Source of the DNA: Thalassococcus_A lentus
GTDB taxonomy: Bacteria > Pseudomonadota > Alphaproteobacteria > Rhodobacterales > Rhodobacteraceae
Length of the DNA stretch: 64,000 bases
Direction of reading: 5' to 3'
NCBI RefSeq assembly: GCF_028023555.1
Contig: NZ_JAQIOY010000002.1
Span: 372,001 to 436,000 of the forward strand
The position numbers were made by a program, and so were the translations under genes. This document shows, piece after piece, positions 33,947 to 42,610 of this stretch. Below the pieces are notes generated by a model, which saw only the letters and a list, made by a program, of their open reading frames with translations, did not search any database and was not told where the DNA came from. The number at the start of each line of letters is the position of its first letter. The stretch's first letter is position 1.

Positions 33947-35446
33947 ATGGAAGAGCTATATCACTTTATCGACGGCAAACGCGTCAAAGGCACGTCCGGC
34001 CGGTTTGCGGATGTCATGAACCCTGCAACAGGCGAAGTGCGGGCCCGCGTGCCACTCGCCAGCGTCGAGGAAATGGCCGCTGCGGTCGCTTCGGCCGCCG
34101 AAGCGCAGGTCGCATGGGGCGCCACGAACCCGCAGCGCCGCGCCCGCGTGATGATGAAATTCGGTGCGCTTATCAATGAATACATGGACGAACTGGCCGA
34201 ACTGGTTAGCCGCGAACACGGCAAGACCCTGCCCGACGGCCGTGGCGACGTACAACGCGGACTGGAAGTGGTTGAAGTCTGCATGGGTGGCCCGTCGCTG
34301 CTCAAGGGTGAATTCACCGACGACGGCGGCCCGGGCATTGATCTTTACTCCATGCGTCAGCCGCTGGGTGTTGTGGCCGGCATCACACCGTTCAACTTCC
34401 CGGCCATGATCCCGCTTTGGAAGATGGCCCCTGCCCTGACCTGCGGCAATGCGATGATCCTGAAGCCGTCCGAGCGTTGCCCTTCAACCGCGCTTCGTCT
34501 TGCCGAATTGCTCCAGGAAGCGGGTCTGCCGGACGGAGTTCTGCAGATTGTGAACGGTGACAAAGAAGCTGTAGACGCGATCCTTGATGACGAAACCATT
34601 CAGGCCGTGGGCTTTGTCGGCTCAACGCCGATTGCGCAGTACATCTATGGCCGTGCGGCAAACAACGGCAAGCGGGCCCAGTGTTTTGGCGGTGCCAAGA
34701 ACCACATGATCATCATGCCTGACGCCGATCTGGACAAGGCAGCCGATGCGCTGGTCGGCGCCGGTTTCGGCGCGGCTGGCGAACGCTGCATGGCGATTTC
34801 CGTGGCTGTTCCGGTTGGCAAGGAAACCGCCGATGGTCTGCGTGACCGTCTGGTTCCACGCATCGAAAAACTGAAAGTCGGCCCATACACCGCGAACGAA
34901 GACGTGGATTACGGTCCGGTTATCACGGCAGCCTCAAAGGCCCGCATCGAGGGTCTGATCGACAGCGGTGTGGATCAGGGCGCAGAGCTGGTTGTGGATG
35001 GTCGCGGCTTTAGCCTGCAGGGCTACGAAAACGGCTTTTTCGTTGGCCCAAGCTATTTTGACAACGTCACGCCCGACATGGAGATCTACAAAGAAGAGAT
35101 CTTTGGCCCGGTTCTGAGCCAGGTCCGCACCGAGACCTACGAAGAAGCGCTTAAGCTGACCATGGACAACCCCTATGGCAACGGCACCGCGATCTTTACT
35201 GCCGATGGCGACACGGCGCGTGACTTTGCGCACCGCGTGAACGTCGGCATGGTTGGGATCAACTTCCCGATCCCGGTCCCGCTCAGCTATCATACCTTTG
35301 GCGGCTGGAAAAAATCCGCCTTTGGCGATCTGAATCAATACGGCCCCGACGCGTTCCGGTTCTACACAAAGACCAAAACCGTCACCGCGCGCTGGTTCTC
35401 GGGCATCAAGGAAGGCGGCGAATTCAACTTCAAAGCCATGGACTAA
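33947..35446 (+). CDS. mmsA: Methylmalonate-semialdehyde dehydrogenase
   Basis: A 499-residue CoA-acylating aldehyde dehydrogenase that converts (methyl)malonate semialdehyde to propionyl-CoA or acetyl-CoA in valine and inositol catabolism. Seen: GVVAGITPFNFPAMIPLWKM, the NAD-binding FVGSTPIAQYI, catalytic Cys in GAAGERCMAISV, and PIPVPLSYHTFGGWKKSAFGD. The ATG at 33947 has AAAGGAG upstream. Transcribed alone; strong terminator. Confidence 0.95.
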   Translation: MEELYHFIDGKRVKGTSGRFADVMNPATGEVRARVPLASVEEMAAAVASAAEAQVAWGATNPQRRARVMMKFGALINEYMDELAELVSREHGKTLPDGRGDVQRGLEVVEVCMGGPSLLKGEFTDDGGPGIDLYSMRQPLGVVAGITPFNFPAMIPLWKMAPALTCGNAMILKPSERCPSTALRLAELLQEAGLPDGVLQIVNGDKEAVDAILDDETIQAVGFVGSTPIAQYIYGRAANNGKRAQCFGGAKNHMIIMPDADLDKAADALVGAGFGAAGERCMAISVAVPVGKETADGLRDRLVPRIEKLKVGPYTANEDVDYGPVITAASKARIEGLIDSGVDQGAELVVDGRGFSLQGYENGFFVGPSYFDNVTPDMEIYKEEIFGPVLSQVRTETYEEALKLTMDNPYGNGTAIFTADGDTARDFAHRVNVGMVGINFPIPVPLSYHTFGGWKKSAFGDLNQYGPDAFRFYTKTKTVTARWFSGIKEGGEFNFKAMD

Positions 35447-35453
35447 TCACTGT

Positions 35454-35491
35454 TGCGGCGGCCTTTGGAAAAGGGCCGCCGCATATTTTGG
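35454..35491 (+). terminator. Terminator after mmsA
   Basis: TGCGGCGGCC and GGCCGCCGCA, ten paired bases with loop TTTGGAAAAG, then TATTTTG. Seven bases after the stop codon. Confidence 0.85.
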
Positions 35492-35658
35492 CAAAGCCTG
35501 TGCAATCGGCTTTGACCGGCAATAAGCCAGCAGTCAGGCCAATTGATCCCGGCCTCACAGCACGCGGCAAGCGAAATTTGTTTTCAAAAAACACGTTTTA
35601 GGTGTAGCCCATGAGCGTCTTTTCGCCTATAGTGCGAGTGCGCCCATAGGAGAACACA

Positions 35659-36099
35659 ATGCCAGCGCGATACTCCGTGCACCCAGAGATCAATGTCGTC
35701 TTTATCCGTTACGAAGGAACTGTCGAAACGGAAGAGGTCGTGGACGCTTACAAAGCCTATTGCGAAAGCGCGCAATACGATGCGGCGTACAATCACCTGA
35801 TCGATATGTCTGGCGCCACAACGCTGAACATCGATTTCGCGCGCATGATATTTCTCGTGTCGCGGATCAGTGCACTTTCGACATTGCGCGCGACGGGATG
35901 CAAGACGGCACTCTTTGCCCCGGGCGATGTACAATTCGGGGTTGGCCGCATGTATCAGAGCATTGCCGAGGTCAAAGTCGACTTCGAGATCGGTGTGTTT
36001 CGCGCAAGCGATGAAAGCGTGACGTTTCTGGGTTTGAACCCGGACGACGTTTTGCCGGTTTGGCAAAACGCCTTTGAGGTCGCGCGCAACGCCTCTTGA
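35659..36099 (+). CDS. Small uncharacterised protein, STAS/SpoIIAA-like fold possible
   Basis: A 146-residue soluble protein with no signal peptide. The pattern NVVFIRYEGTVETEEVVDAY and HLIDMSGATTLNID recalls small SpoIIAA/STAS-like domains, where an Asp-Met-Ser loop sits at the start of a helix; this is a fold guess. AGGAG lies eight bases before the ATG. It precedes the YbdK-type gene by 58 bases on the same strand, so co-transcription is possible. Confidence 0.6.
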   Translation: MPARYSVHPEINVVFIRYEGTVETEEVVDAYKAYCESAQYDAAYNHLIDMSGATTLNIDFARMIFLVSRISALSTLRATGCKTALFAPGDVQFGVGRMYQSIAEVKVDFEIGVFRASDESVTFLGLNPDDVLPVWQNAFEVARNAS

Positions 36100-36157
36100 A
36101 AACCGGCGCACATTGGCGCCCAATAGAGCCCTGACTTTCAGTTCGAGGGGACAATCC

Positions 36158-37285
36158 GTGACGGAACCTGCCTTTTCCATCGGAATCGAAGAAGAATACC
36201 TTCTGGTCGATCTCGACAGTCTTGCCCTCGCCGAAGCGCCAGAGAGCCTGATGCAGGCCTGCGCTGCTGAACTGGAAGGTCAGGTCAGCCCGGAGTTCCT
36301 GCAGTGTCAGATCGAGATCGGAACCAAGCCGTGTTCCGGCGTAACCGACGCCAGAGAAGAGCTGAAACGCCTGCGCAGCACCGTGGCGCGTTGCGCCAAG
36401 GCCCATAATCTGGCGCCAATCGCCGCATCCTGTCATCCCTTTGGCGACTGGAAGCAGCAGTCCCATACCGACAAAGACCGCTATAACGCGCTCAGCCGCG
36501 ATCTTGGCGGGGTAGTGCGCCGTATGTTGATCTGTGGGATGCACGTGCATGTGGGGTTGGATGATGATCCACTACGGGTCGATCTGATGCGGCAGATGAC
36601 CTATTTCCTGCCTCATCTATTGGCCCTGTCCACGTCATCGCCCTACTGGCAGGGGGACGACACCGGTTTGGCCAGCTACCGGCTGTCTGTCTTCGACAAC
36701 CTGCCACGCACCGGCCTGCCGCCCCAGTTCGAAAGCTGGTCCGACTATGAGCGGTCAGTCCAAATTCTGGTCAATCTTGGCGTCATCGAAGACAGTTCCA
36801 AGATCTGGTGGGATTTGCGACCTTCTGCACGCTTCCCGACGCTGGAAACGCGGATCATGGATGTGCAGCCCCGCATCGAGGACACATTGACACTGGCAGC
36901 GTTAAACCAGTGCCTGTTGCGCATGCTCTGGCGTCTGCGTGTCAGCAATCAACGCTGGCGCATTTACGAGCCCTTCCTGATCGGTGAAAACCGGTGGCGC
37001 GCTCAGCGGTACGGCGTGGCCGAAGGCTTGATCGACTATGGTGCCGGCAAGATCGTTCCGATGCCCGACTTGATGAACGAACTTGTTGAGCTCTTGGAAC
37101 AGGATGCTGGGATCCTGCGATGCCTGCCCGAGCTGGAAAACGCCCGCGCCATTGCGGTCCGGGGCAACGCAAGCAGCCGGCAACGCGCGGTGGCAGCGCA
37201 ATCGGCCAAGGCAGGTGGCGATCAGGAAACCCAGATGCGGGCAGTTGTCAGCCACCTGATCGACGCGTTTCACGACGGTCTTTGA
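36158..37285 (+). CDS. YbdK-type carboxylate-amine ligase (GCS2 family)
   Basis: A 375-residue ATP-dependent ligase of the GCS2 family, distantly related to glutamate-cysteine ligase and weakly active on Glu+Cys in E. coli YbdK. Seen: SIGIEEEYLLVDLDSLAL, CQIEIGTKPCSGV, MHVHVGLDDD and STSSPYWQGDDTGLASYR. The GTG at 36158 is preceded by GAGGGG and starts TEPAFSIGIEEEY; upstream codons lack homology. Confidence 0.85.
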   Translation: MTEPAFSIGIEEEYLLVDLDSLALAEAPESLMQACAAELEGQVSPEFLQCQIEIGTKPCSGVTDAREELKRLRSTVARCAKAHNLAPIAASCHPFGDWKQQSHTDKDRYNALSRDLGGVVRRMLICGMHVHVGLDDDPLRVDLMRQMTYFLPHLLALSTSSPYWQGDDTGLASYRLSVFDNLPRTGLPPQFESWSDYERSVQILVNLGVIEDSSKIWWDLRPSARFPTLETRIMDVQPRIEDTLTLAALNQCLLRMLWRLRVSNQRWRIYEPFLIGENRWRAQRYGVAEGLIDYGAGKIVPMPDLMNELVELLEQDAGILRCLPELENARAIAVRGNASSRQRAVAAQSAKAGGDQETQMRAVVSHLIDAFHDGL

Positions 37286-37319
37286 GCAATCCGCGCGCTA
37301 AAGGATGCGGCAATGCGGA

Positions 37320-38348
37320 CTAGGGGAAACACGGCGCCAGCATCAGCCCGGCCGTTTCTGGCTGACCCAACATCAGGTTCGCGTTCTGAATAGCCTGCCC
37401 GGAACTTCCCTTGGTCAGGTTATCGAGGGCTGCGACAACGATCGTACGGCCAGAAATCCGATCACCCGTTACGCCGATATGGCAGAAGTTTGAGCCCCGC
37501 ACGTGATGCGTGCTGGGCGTCTCACCCATCGGCAACACTTCGACAAACGGCTCTGATCCGTAGGCTTTGGCCAGAGTTTCATGCACGGTCGCGGCATCAC
37601 CTTTGACATAGCAGGTGGCCAGAATACCCCGATTGAACGGGCCCAGATGAGGCGTGAACTGGATTTGCACCGGGCGCCCAGCGATAGCACTGAATTCCTG
37701 ATCGAATTCGCCCAGATGCCTGTGGGTGCCGCCGACGGCATAGGCATTGGTGCCTTCAGACAGCTCCGCGTGCAGCAGGTTTTCCTTGAGCGAGCGACCC
37801 GCGCCGGAGACGCCGCATTGCAGGTCCAGTATGATCTCATCCAGATCAATCACCCCTGCCCCAATCAATGGCCGCAAGATGTACTGTCCCGTTGCCGCGT
37901 TGCATCCCGTTCCGGCAACCAGCCGCGCGCCGGAAATCTCATCACGGTAGAACTCGGTCAGGCCATAGACGGCCTCTTTTTGCATTTCGGGCGCGCTGTG
38001 CGGGTTGCCATACCATTTCGCATAGGCTTCTGGATCCCGCAGCCGGAAGTCCGCAGACAGATCAACGATCTTCACCGAGGCCGGCAATTGCGCGATGACT
38101 TCCTGACTGGTCTTGTGCGGCAAGGCACAAAAGCACAGGTCGATCTGATCAAAGTCGATCTGTTCCCATGTTACCAGATCAGGCAAGGTCAGATGGCGCA
38201 GATGCGGAAAGACAGCGGCCAGTGGCTGCCCCGCTTTGGAGTTTGCGGCCAGAGCCTTGATCTCAAACCCGGGATGGGTGGCGATCAGCCGGATGAGTTC
38301 AGCCCCGGTGTACCCCGAGGCGCCGATGATGGCGATGGAATGCGTCAT
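37320..38348 (-). CDS. argC: N-acetyl-gamma-glutamyl-phosphate reductase
   Basis: Third step of arginine synthesis: NADPH-dependent reduction of N-acetylglutamyl phosphate (342 residues, usual size). Seen: SIAIIGASGYTGAELIRL, catalytic Cys in GTGCNAATGQYI, and HLGPFNRGILAT. The ATG at 38348 has AGGA upstream and overlaps the stop of a preceding short frame (ATGA). The ~145-base leader between promoter and ATG contains an arginine-rich leader peptide and terminator (separate entries), so it is likely controlled by charged-tRNA-Arg level. Confidence 0.95.
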   Translation of the reverse strand: MTHSIAIIGASGYTGAELIRLIATHPGFEIKALAANSKAGQPLAAVFPHLRHLTLPDLVTWEQIDFDQIDLCFCALPHKTSQEVIAQLPASVKIVDLSADFRLRDPEAYAKWYGNPHSAPEMQKEAVYGLTEFYRDEISGARLVAGTGCNAATGQYILRPLIGAGVIDLDEIILDLQCGVSGAGRSLKENLLHAELSEGTNAYAVGGTHRHLGEFDQEFSAIAGRPVQIQFTPHLGPFNRGILATCYVKGDAATVHETLAKAYGSEPFVEVLPMGETPSTHHVRGSNFCHIGVTGDRISGRTIVVAALDNLTKGSSGQAIQNANLMLGQPETAGLMLAPCFP

Positions 38349-38446
38349 GGTAAGATCCTGAAGTCTTTGGGCACTGTCGTGTCGATTTGTGCCAATTGGA
38401 GAACGTAAAAGAAGCCGCAGCACATTCGTGGCGGCAGGCGCATCAT
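38345..38446 (-). CDS. 33-codon open frame linking leader peptide to argC
   Basis: Starts ATGATG overlapping the leader-peptide stop and ends TGA overlapping the argC ATG. Product starts MMRLPPRMCCGFFYVLQLAQ. It passes through the terminator stem. It may simply be chance or may translationally couple leader and argC; no homology is recognised. Confidence 0.3.
   Translation of the reverse strand: MMRLPPRMCCGFFYVLQLAQIDTTVPKDFRILP
38407..38435 (-). terminator. Attenuator terminator in the argC leader
   Basis: On the minus strand: GCCGC-CAC, loop GAAT, GTG-(CT)-GCGGC, then TTCTTTT. The hairpin (38435-38414) starts 7 bases after the stop of the leader peptide; the U-run is 38413-38407. It would cut transcription 59 bases before argC unless blocked. 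Confidence 0.75.
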
Positions 38447-38481
38447 CGTCGCAGGGTTGTTGCGTATGGGGCGGTCATCAT
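38443..38481 (-). CDS. argC leader peptide (MMTAPYATTLRR)
   Basis: Twelve codons after a strong ribosome site (AGGAG, 4 bases before the first ATG), ending CTG CGA CGA TGA. Two consecutive CGA Arg codons directly before the stop, followed 7 bases later by an intrinsic terminator, match the layout of transcription-attenuation leader peptides, with arginine as the fitting signal for argC. If Arg-tRNA is scarce, a ribosome stalled on the CGA pair would sit against the terminator's left arm. Confidence 0.65.
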   Translation of the reverse strand: MMTAPYATTLRR

Positions 38482-38499
38482 CGATCTCCTGATGGGCGC

Positions 38500-38528
38500 T
38501 CTATACGCCGCGGCGGCGCTTGGATCAA
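38500..38528 (-). promoter_or_regulatory. Promoter of the argC leader
   Basis: On the minus strand TTGATC (38528-38523), exactly 17 bases, TATAGA (38505-38500). The transcript would start near 38493, about 12 bases before the leader-peptide ATG. Confidence 0.65.
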
Positions 38529-38637
38529 TGGCGTTCTAGACGGGTGCCGCATCCTGAAAGGCAAAGGCGGCATTAGCCGCGCTCAACCTTTGGAATTTCT
38601 TGGCGCCAAAGCGGCGGTTTACGATTCCGGCGAAACG

Positions 38638-39450
38638 CTAAGCGCTTACAAATTCAATCTGACGTTTCAGGAATTGGGTCGCATGCCCAGAAACCTTTTT
38701 GGGATTTCCCGTGGTCAGGAATTGGCTTTGCTGACCTGATCCCAGCATATCAGGATGGCGCTCCAAATAGTCAGCCAGCGATTCAGCCACGAGGTTTGCC
38801 TGACTGTAAACTTTGACGTTTTCGCCCAATGCATCCTGAAAGATGTCCTGCATCAGTGGGTAATGGGTGCAGCCCAGAATGGCGGCCTCCGGTTCAGGCA
38901 TTTTGCGTTTGAGCGCATCGACGTGGCTGCGGACAAGCGCCTCGGCAAGGATCATGTCACCTTCTTCGATGGCATCGACCAAGCCGCCACAGGCCTGTGC
39001 TTCGACATCGACGCCGATCGCGCGAAAGGCCAGCTCGCGCTGAAACGCCCGGCTGCGCACGGTTGCAGGCGTCGCAAAGAGCCCCACATGTTCAACCGCC
39101 ACTTCGCGCGGCGGGGAATTATCGCCCCACTGCCGTTCGGTCAGTGCTTCGATCAGAGGCACAAAGACACCCAAGACCCGTTTGTCGCGCGGCACCCATC
39201 CTTCCTGCATGCGGCGCAGGGCCGCCGCCGAGGCGGTATTGCAGGCAAGAATGACCAGATCGCACCCCGCTTCGAACAGACGCTCGGTCGCCGAAACAGT
39301 CAGATCATAAACATCATCGGCATCGCGCACCCCATAGGGCGCATGGGCGCTGTCGGCGAAATAGACAAAGGGAACATCCGGCAGCCGCTTCGACACGGCA
39401 TCCAGAACTGTCAGCCCGCCAAGTCCTGAATCAAATACACCTACTGCCAT
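38638..39450 (-). CDS. murI: Glutamate racemase
   Basis: Makes D-glutamate for peptidoglycan (270 residues). Both catalytic cysteines are present: ILACNTASAA and ILGCTHYPLM, together with VFDSGLGGLTVL and YFADSAHAPYG. It lies 21 bases after the acyltransferase gene on the same strand, so they are probably one operon. argC follows downstream but has its own promoter. Confidence 0.95.
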   Translation of the reverse strand: MAVGVFDSGLGGLTVLDAVSKRLPDVPFVYFADSAHAPYGVRDADDVYDLTVSATERLFEAGCDLVILACNTASAAALRRMQEGWVPRDKRVLGVFVPLIEALTERQWGDNSPPREVAVEHVGLFATPATVRSRAFQRELAFRAIGVDVEAQACGGLVDAIEEGDMILAEALVRSHVDALKRKMPEPEAAILGCTHYPLMQDIFQDALGENVKVYSQANLVAESLADYLERHPDMLGSGQQSQFLTTGNPKKVSGHATQFLKRQIEFVSA

Positions 39451-39471
39451 CTCAATTGCTCCTGCCCGGTC

Positions 39472-40377
39472 TCAATAAAGCCGTTTGCCTGTATCATCGC
39501 CGCTTTTGTGGCGGTCTTCAAACTCAAATCCGTAGTCCAGTGACTGCAAAGGCACCGGTGACAGCTCATAGGTCGAGTTGCGCAGGAAATCCATCATACC
39601 GCGTGGATCCTTGGCGAATTTTGCCATCACATCCGCCTCGATCGGGTCACCAATGACAACGCGTACCGGCGTGTCCACCCGTTTGCGGAATTCCTTGATG
39701 AGCAGCCCCATACGCAGCGTTGAATGCATGTGGCTGGCCAGTTGGAACAGACGCGACGTGTGGCCGTCAAAATAGATTGGCACCACCCGTGCACCGGATT
39801 TCGCGATCATCTTGGCCGTGAAGGTGCGCCAGCCGGGATCCATGGGACGGGCAAAAGGTTTGGCTGCCGTCGCAACAGTACCACCGGGAAACACACCGAT
39901 GCAGCCGCCATCCGACAGGTAACGCAATGCCGCTTTGCGTGTCTGGATGTTCTGCTGCATGGCCTCTTTGGTTTCATCAAAACTGATAGGCAAAACGATG
40001 CGGTTCAGCTCTTCTGCCTTGCGAAAGACCGAATTGGCCAAAATCCGAAAGTCACCGCGGCGGACCGATAGGATGTGACCCAAAATCAATCCATCCAGAA
40101 TGCCGTAAGGGTGGTTCGCGATAACGATCAAAGGACCTTCGGCAGGAATATTATCCAGACTGCCGGCCATCACCTCGAGTCCGAGGCCATAACGCTCGAC
40201 CATCACTTCCCAAAAGTCGCGCCCCTGCGCCACTTCGTCGGCATAGCCGTCCGCCCGCTTGATCAGCCCCAAACGGCCTGTCGCATTTTCCATCAGACGG
40301 ATCATGGCGCGGCCGCTGCGGGTCGACGCAGACCAGGAATAAGAAATATCGCGCGCAATTTCGCGGCGGTTTGGCAT
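39472..40377 (-). CDS. Lysophospholipid/ornithine-lipid type acyltransferase
   Basis: A 301-residue PlsC-like enzyme with the NHxxxxD motif (NHPYGILDGL) and the FPGG block (GVFPGGTV). It transfers an acyl chain to a glycerolipid or ornithine-lipid precursor at the inner face of the membrane; the spacing resembles OlsA-like acyltransferases, but the acceptor is inferred. The ATG at 40377 has AAAGGAC upstream; the longer open frame lacks homology. Upstream gene of the murI operon. Confidence 0.82.
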   Translation of the reverse strand: MPNRREIARDISYSWSASTRSGRAMIRLMENATGRLGLIKRADGYADEVAQGRDFWEVMVERYGLGLEVMAGSLDNIPAEGPLIVIANHPYGILDGLILGHILSVRRGDFRILANSVFRKAEELNRIVLPISFDETKEAMQQNIQTRKAALRYLSDGGCIGVFPGGTVATAAKPFARPMDPGWRTFTAKMIAKSGARVVPIYFDGHTSRLFQLASHMHSTLRMGLLIKEFRKRVDTPVRVVIGDPIEADVMAKFAKDPRGMMDFLRNSTYELSPVPLQSLDYGFEFEDRHKSGDDTGKRLY

Positions 40378-40490
40378 GGTTCGTCCTTTTGCGACTGCCC
40401 GTCTTCTAACCCAGCCGGGTAAATCAGACGAGAGGTTCCCGCAAGAAGGTAAAGCCATTGTGACCATCGTGGTTTTGAAAGGCTCTCAGA

Positions 40491-41405
40491 TTGATCAATC
40501 CAAAGGCAACGCATAGGGTGCCGCTGGATCAGTCGGGGGTCGATTTGGACAAGGTATTCTATCTGGGGCTGGGCGGACAGAAATGCGGCTCAAGCTGGAT
40601 GCAAGCCTATCTGGCGCGCCAATCCGGGTCTGATTTCGGCCGTCTGGGCGAATATCAGGTCTGGGAAGCCGACCTCGGCTCGGTATTTTCCCGCTACCGC
40701 GTTCCAAAGCCCGGTTTTGCTGGTGCTGTCAAAGGCGCACTGAAACGGCGATTGGGGCTGGCCATGCCGCGCGACTATCTGCGCTGGCGCATGCAGACCG
40801 ACCGCGACGAATACTTTGACTATTTTGCGGGACTGCTCGGAAAACCCGGCATCACCCGGACGGGGGATATCACACCCTCTTACGCGGCTTTGCCTGCGAC
40901 CATGCTGGCCGGCATCCGCGATGGGTTCGAAGCACGCGGCATACCGACACGGGCCTTTTTCGCCATGCGCGATCCTGTTGCCCGGCTGCGATCGCATATG
41001 CGTATGGACCAGCAAAAAGGGTATATCGACAGCTCCGAAAACGAGGCCGAGGACATGCGCAGCTTTTTCGCGGGCCCCGAGGCGGCCGCGCGCATGCGCT
41101 ATGATCTCACTCTGGCGGCGATGGAACAGAGCTTTGCCCCGGAGGCGCGATACATTTGCCTGTTTGAGGAAATGTTCACCCCTGCCGGGGTTGCGGCGTT
41201 TTCAGACTTTGCCGAGGTGCCTGCCGACCCGCAGGCAGGCAGCCAGCAGGTCAATGCACGCGGCTCAGGCAGTGCACCCCTGCCCGAGGAGCTGGAACAA
41301 CAGATCGCCCTGCACTACCGCCCTGTGTACGAAGCGGTGGCCCGGCGTCTACCGCAGATTACGACGCTCTGGCCCTCGGCGCGCTGGGTGCTTACCAGCG
41401 CATAA
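40491..41405 (+). CDS. Sulfotransferase-domain protein
   Basis: A ~304-residue protein with the 5'-phosphosulfate loop (LGLGGQKCGSSWMQAYL) and the 3'-phosphate-binding region RDPVARLRSHMRMDQ of PAPS-dependent sulfotransferases. It may sulfate a lipid or glycan; no acceptor is evident. Start uncertain: TTG at 40491 with AAAGG upstream, or GTG at 40518. Its last 14 bases overlap the convergent glycosyltransferase gene. Confidence 0.75.
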   Translation: MINPKATHRVPLDQSGVDLDKVFYLGLGGQKCGSSWMQAYLARQSGSDFGRLGEYQVWEADLGSVFSRYRVPKPGFAGAVKGALKRRLGLAMPRDYLRWRMQTDRDEYFDYFAGLLGKPGITRTGDITPSYAALPATMLAGIRDGFEARGIPTRAFFAMRDPVARLRSHMRMDQQKGYIDSSENEAEDMRSFFAGPEAAARMRYDLTLAAMEQSFAPEARYICLFEEMFTPAGVAAFSDFAEVPADPQAGSQQVNARGSGSAPLPEELEQQIALHYRPVYEAVARRLPQITTLWPSARWVLTSA

Positions 41406-42531
41406 GCCCTGCCGTTACGAGCTGCTCTGCGCTCTCAAAACGCTGCGAATTCGGCCCCAGAAATCCGCCATCACCTGACTGCATCGCATCGAGCAAGGCC
41501 CGGTAGTACCGATACTTCGAAGCGCCATTGGCATGGGCGCCCCAGCGTGTGGCGCGGTCGATCTTGTCCGCGAATTGCGCCGTGAATACGAAATGCGCAA
41601 CACAGAGCAAAACATCCGGTGACGGCGGAAGATTTCCATAGTGCGAGCCGGTCAGACGGCTCTGTGCGTCCCGGCGTACCAGCGGCGTCTTGTGACGTGG
41701 GGACTTTTGAAAACTCTGCGCCTTCTTGGCACGTTTCGGCATCCAGATACGGTGCCATCCCTTGCGTTCCAGCTTTGGCTTGATCTCGTAGTGGTCAAAC
41801 AGACGCGCAGTCTTTGATTGCCCCATCAACATGGGTTGTTCACCGGGAACGAGCTGAACAAGCTGTTCAGCTTCGAAATAGGGATATGCGGCGATCAAAT
41901 CGTCAAAATCCACAGGCATTTCGCCCTGCAAACCACTGGCATCCTTCGGAAAAAACTCGACCACCGAGGCGACCGCCGATGGCGATTGCGCCGCCGTCAA
42001 ACGATCAATCACCTGCGCCATAGAGGACACCCCCGGCGGCAGGATCAGGAATTCGTCGGCATCCACATAGCCGACAAACTGCCCGTCAAAAAACAGATGT
42101 GGCAAGGCGATCTTAAAGTAGGTCCCCACCCGTTCCAACCGCGACTGACCTTCGGGATCGCAATAGTGAATTTCCTGTCCAAAGCTAAGGTCAGAGTGCA
42201 TCACGACGCAGTCCTGCTGGTCGCGCAGGTATTCAAACGAGCCATCGTCAGAGGCGTCATCCCAGATCAGGAATTGTTCAAATCCAATTTCGCGATGATG
42301 GGCAAGCCACGCCGGAAGAAAGGCCATCTCGTTCTTCATGGTTGAGAACAAGGTCAGGCGCTGCGGATCGGGTGTGCCATGCACAACCTGCGCCAACTGC
42401 CCTGCGTCTTCCATGGTGTAGCTTGGGTGTCCCACCGTTCCGAACCTTGTCTCGCCGGGCATCGTGCCCTGTATGTCTTTGCCAAACTTAAGTGAATTTG
42501 CCCAGCCCAGTTCAGCGTGCGGTACGCGCAT
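41392..42531 (-). CDS. Family-2-like glycosyltransferase
   Basis: A ~379-residue GT-A enzyme: TLFSTMKNEMAFLPAWLAHH, FLIWDDASDDGSFEYL and the metal site YVDADEFLIL, matching the Glyco_tranf_2_4 group often encoded beside capsule or sulfated-glycan genes. It overlaps the 3' end of the sulfotransferase gene on the other strand (41392-41405). The ATG at 42531 is chosen; a TTG seven codons upstream is the alternative. Confidence 0.75.
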   Translation of the reverse strand: MRVPHAELGWANSLKFGKDIQGTMPGETRFGTVGHPSYTMEDAGQLAQVVHGTPDPQRLTLFSTMKNEMAFLPAWLAHHREIGFEQFLIWDDASDDGSFEYLRDQQDCVVMHSDLSFGQEIHYCDPEGQSRLERVGTYFKIALPHLFFDGQFVGYVDADEFLILPPGVSSMAQVIDRLTAAQSPSAVASVVEFFPKDASGLQGEMPVDFDDLIAAYPYFEAEQLVQLVPGEQPMLMGQSKTARLFDHYEIKPKLERKGWHRIWMPKRAKKAQSFQKSPRHKTPLVRRDAQSRLTGSHYGNLPPSPDVLLCVAHFVFTAQFADKIDRATRWGAHANGASKYRYYRALLDAMQSGDGGFLGPNSQRFESAEQLVTAGLMRW

Positions 42532-42610
42532 AACCGGCAATGACAAAACCAAAAGATGTGTTACCCTTCATTAACTAATTTCAAACGTGTATTTCCAGAA
42601 AGGTGTGCCA

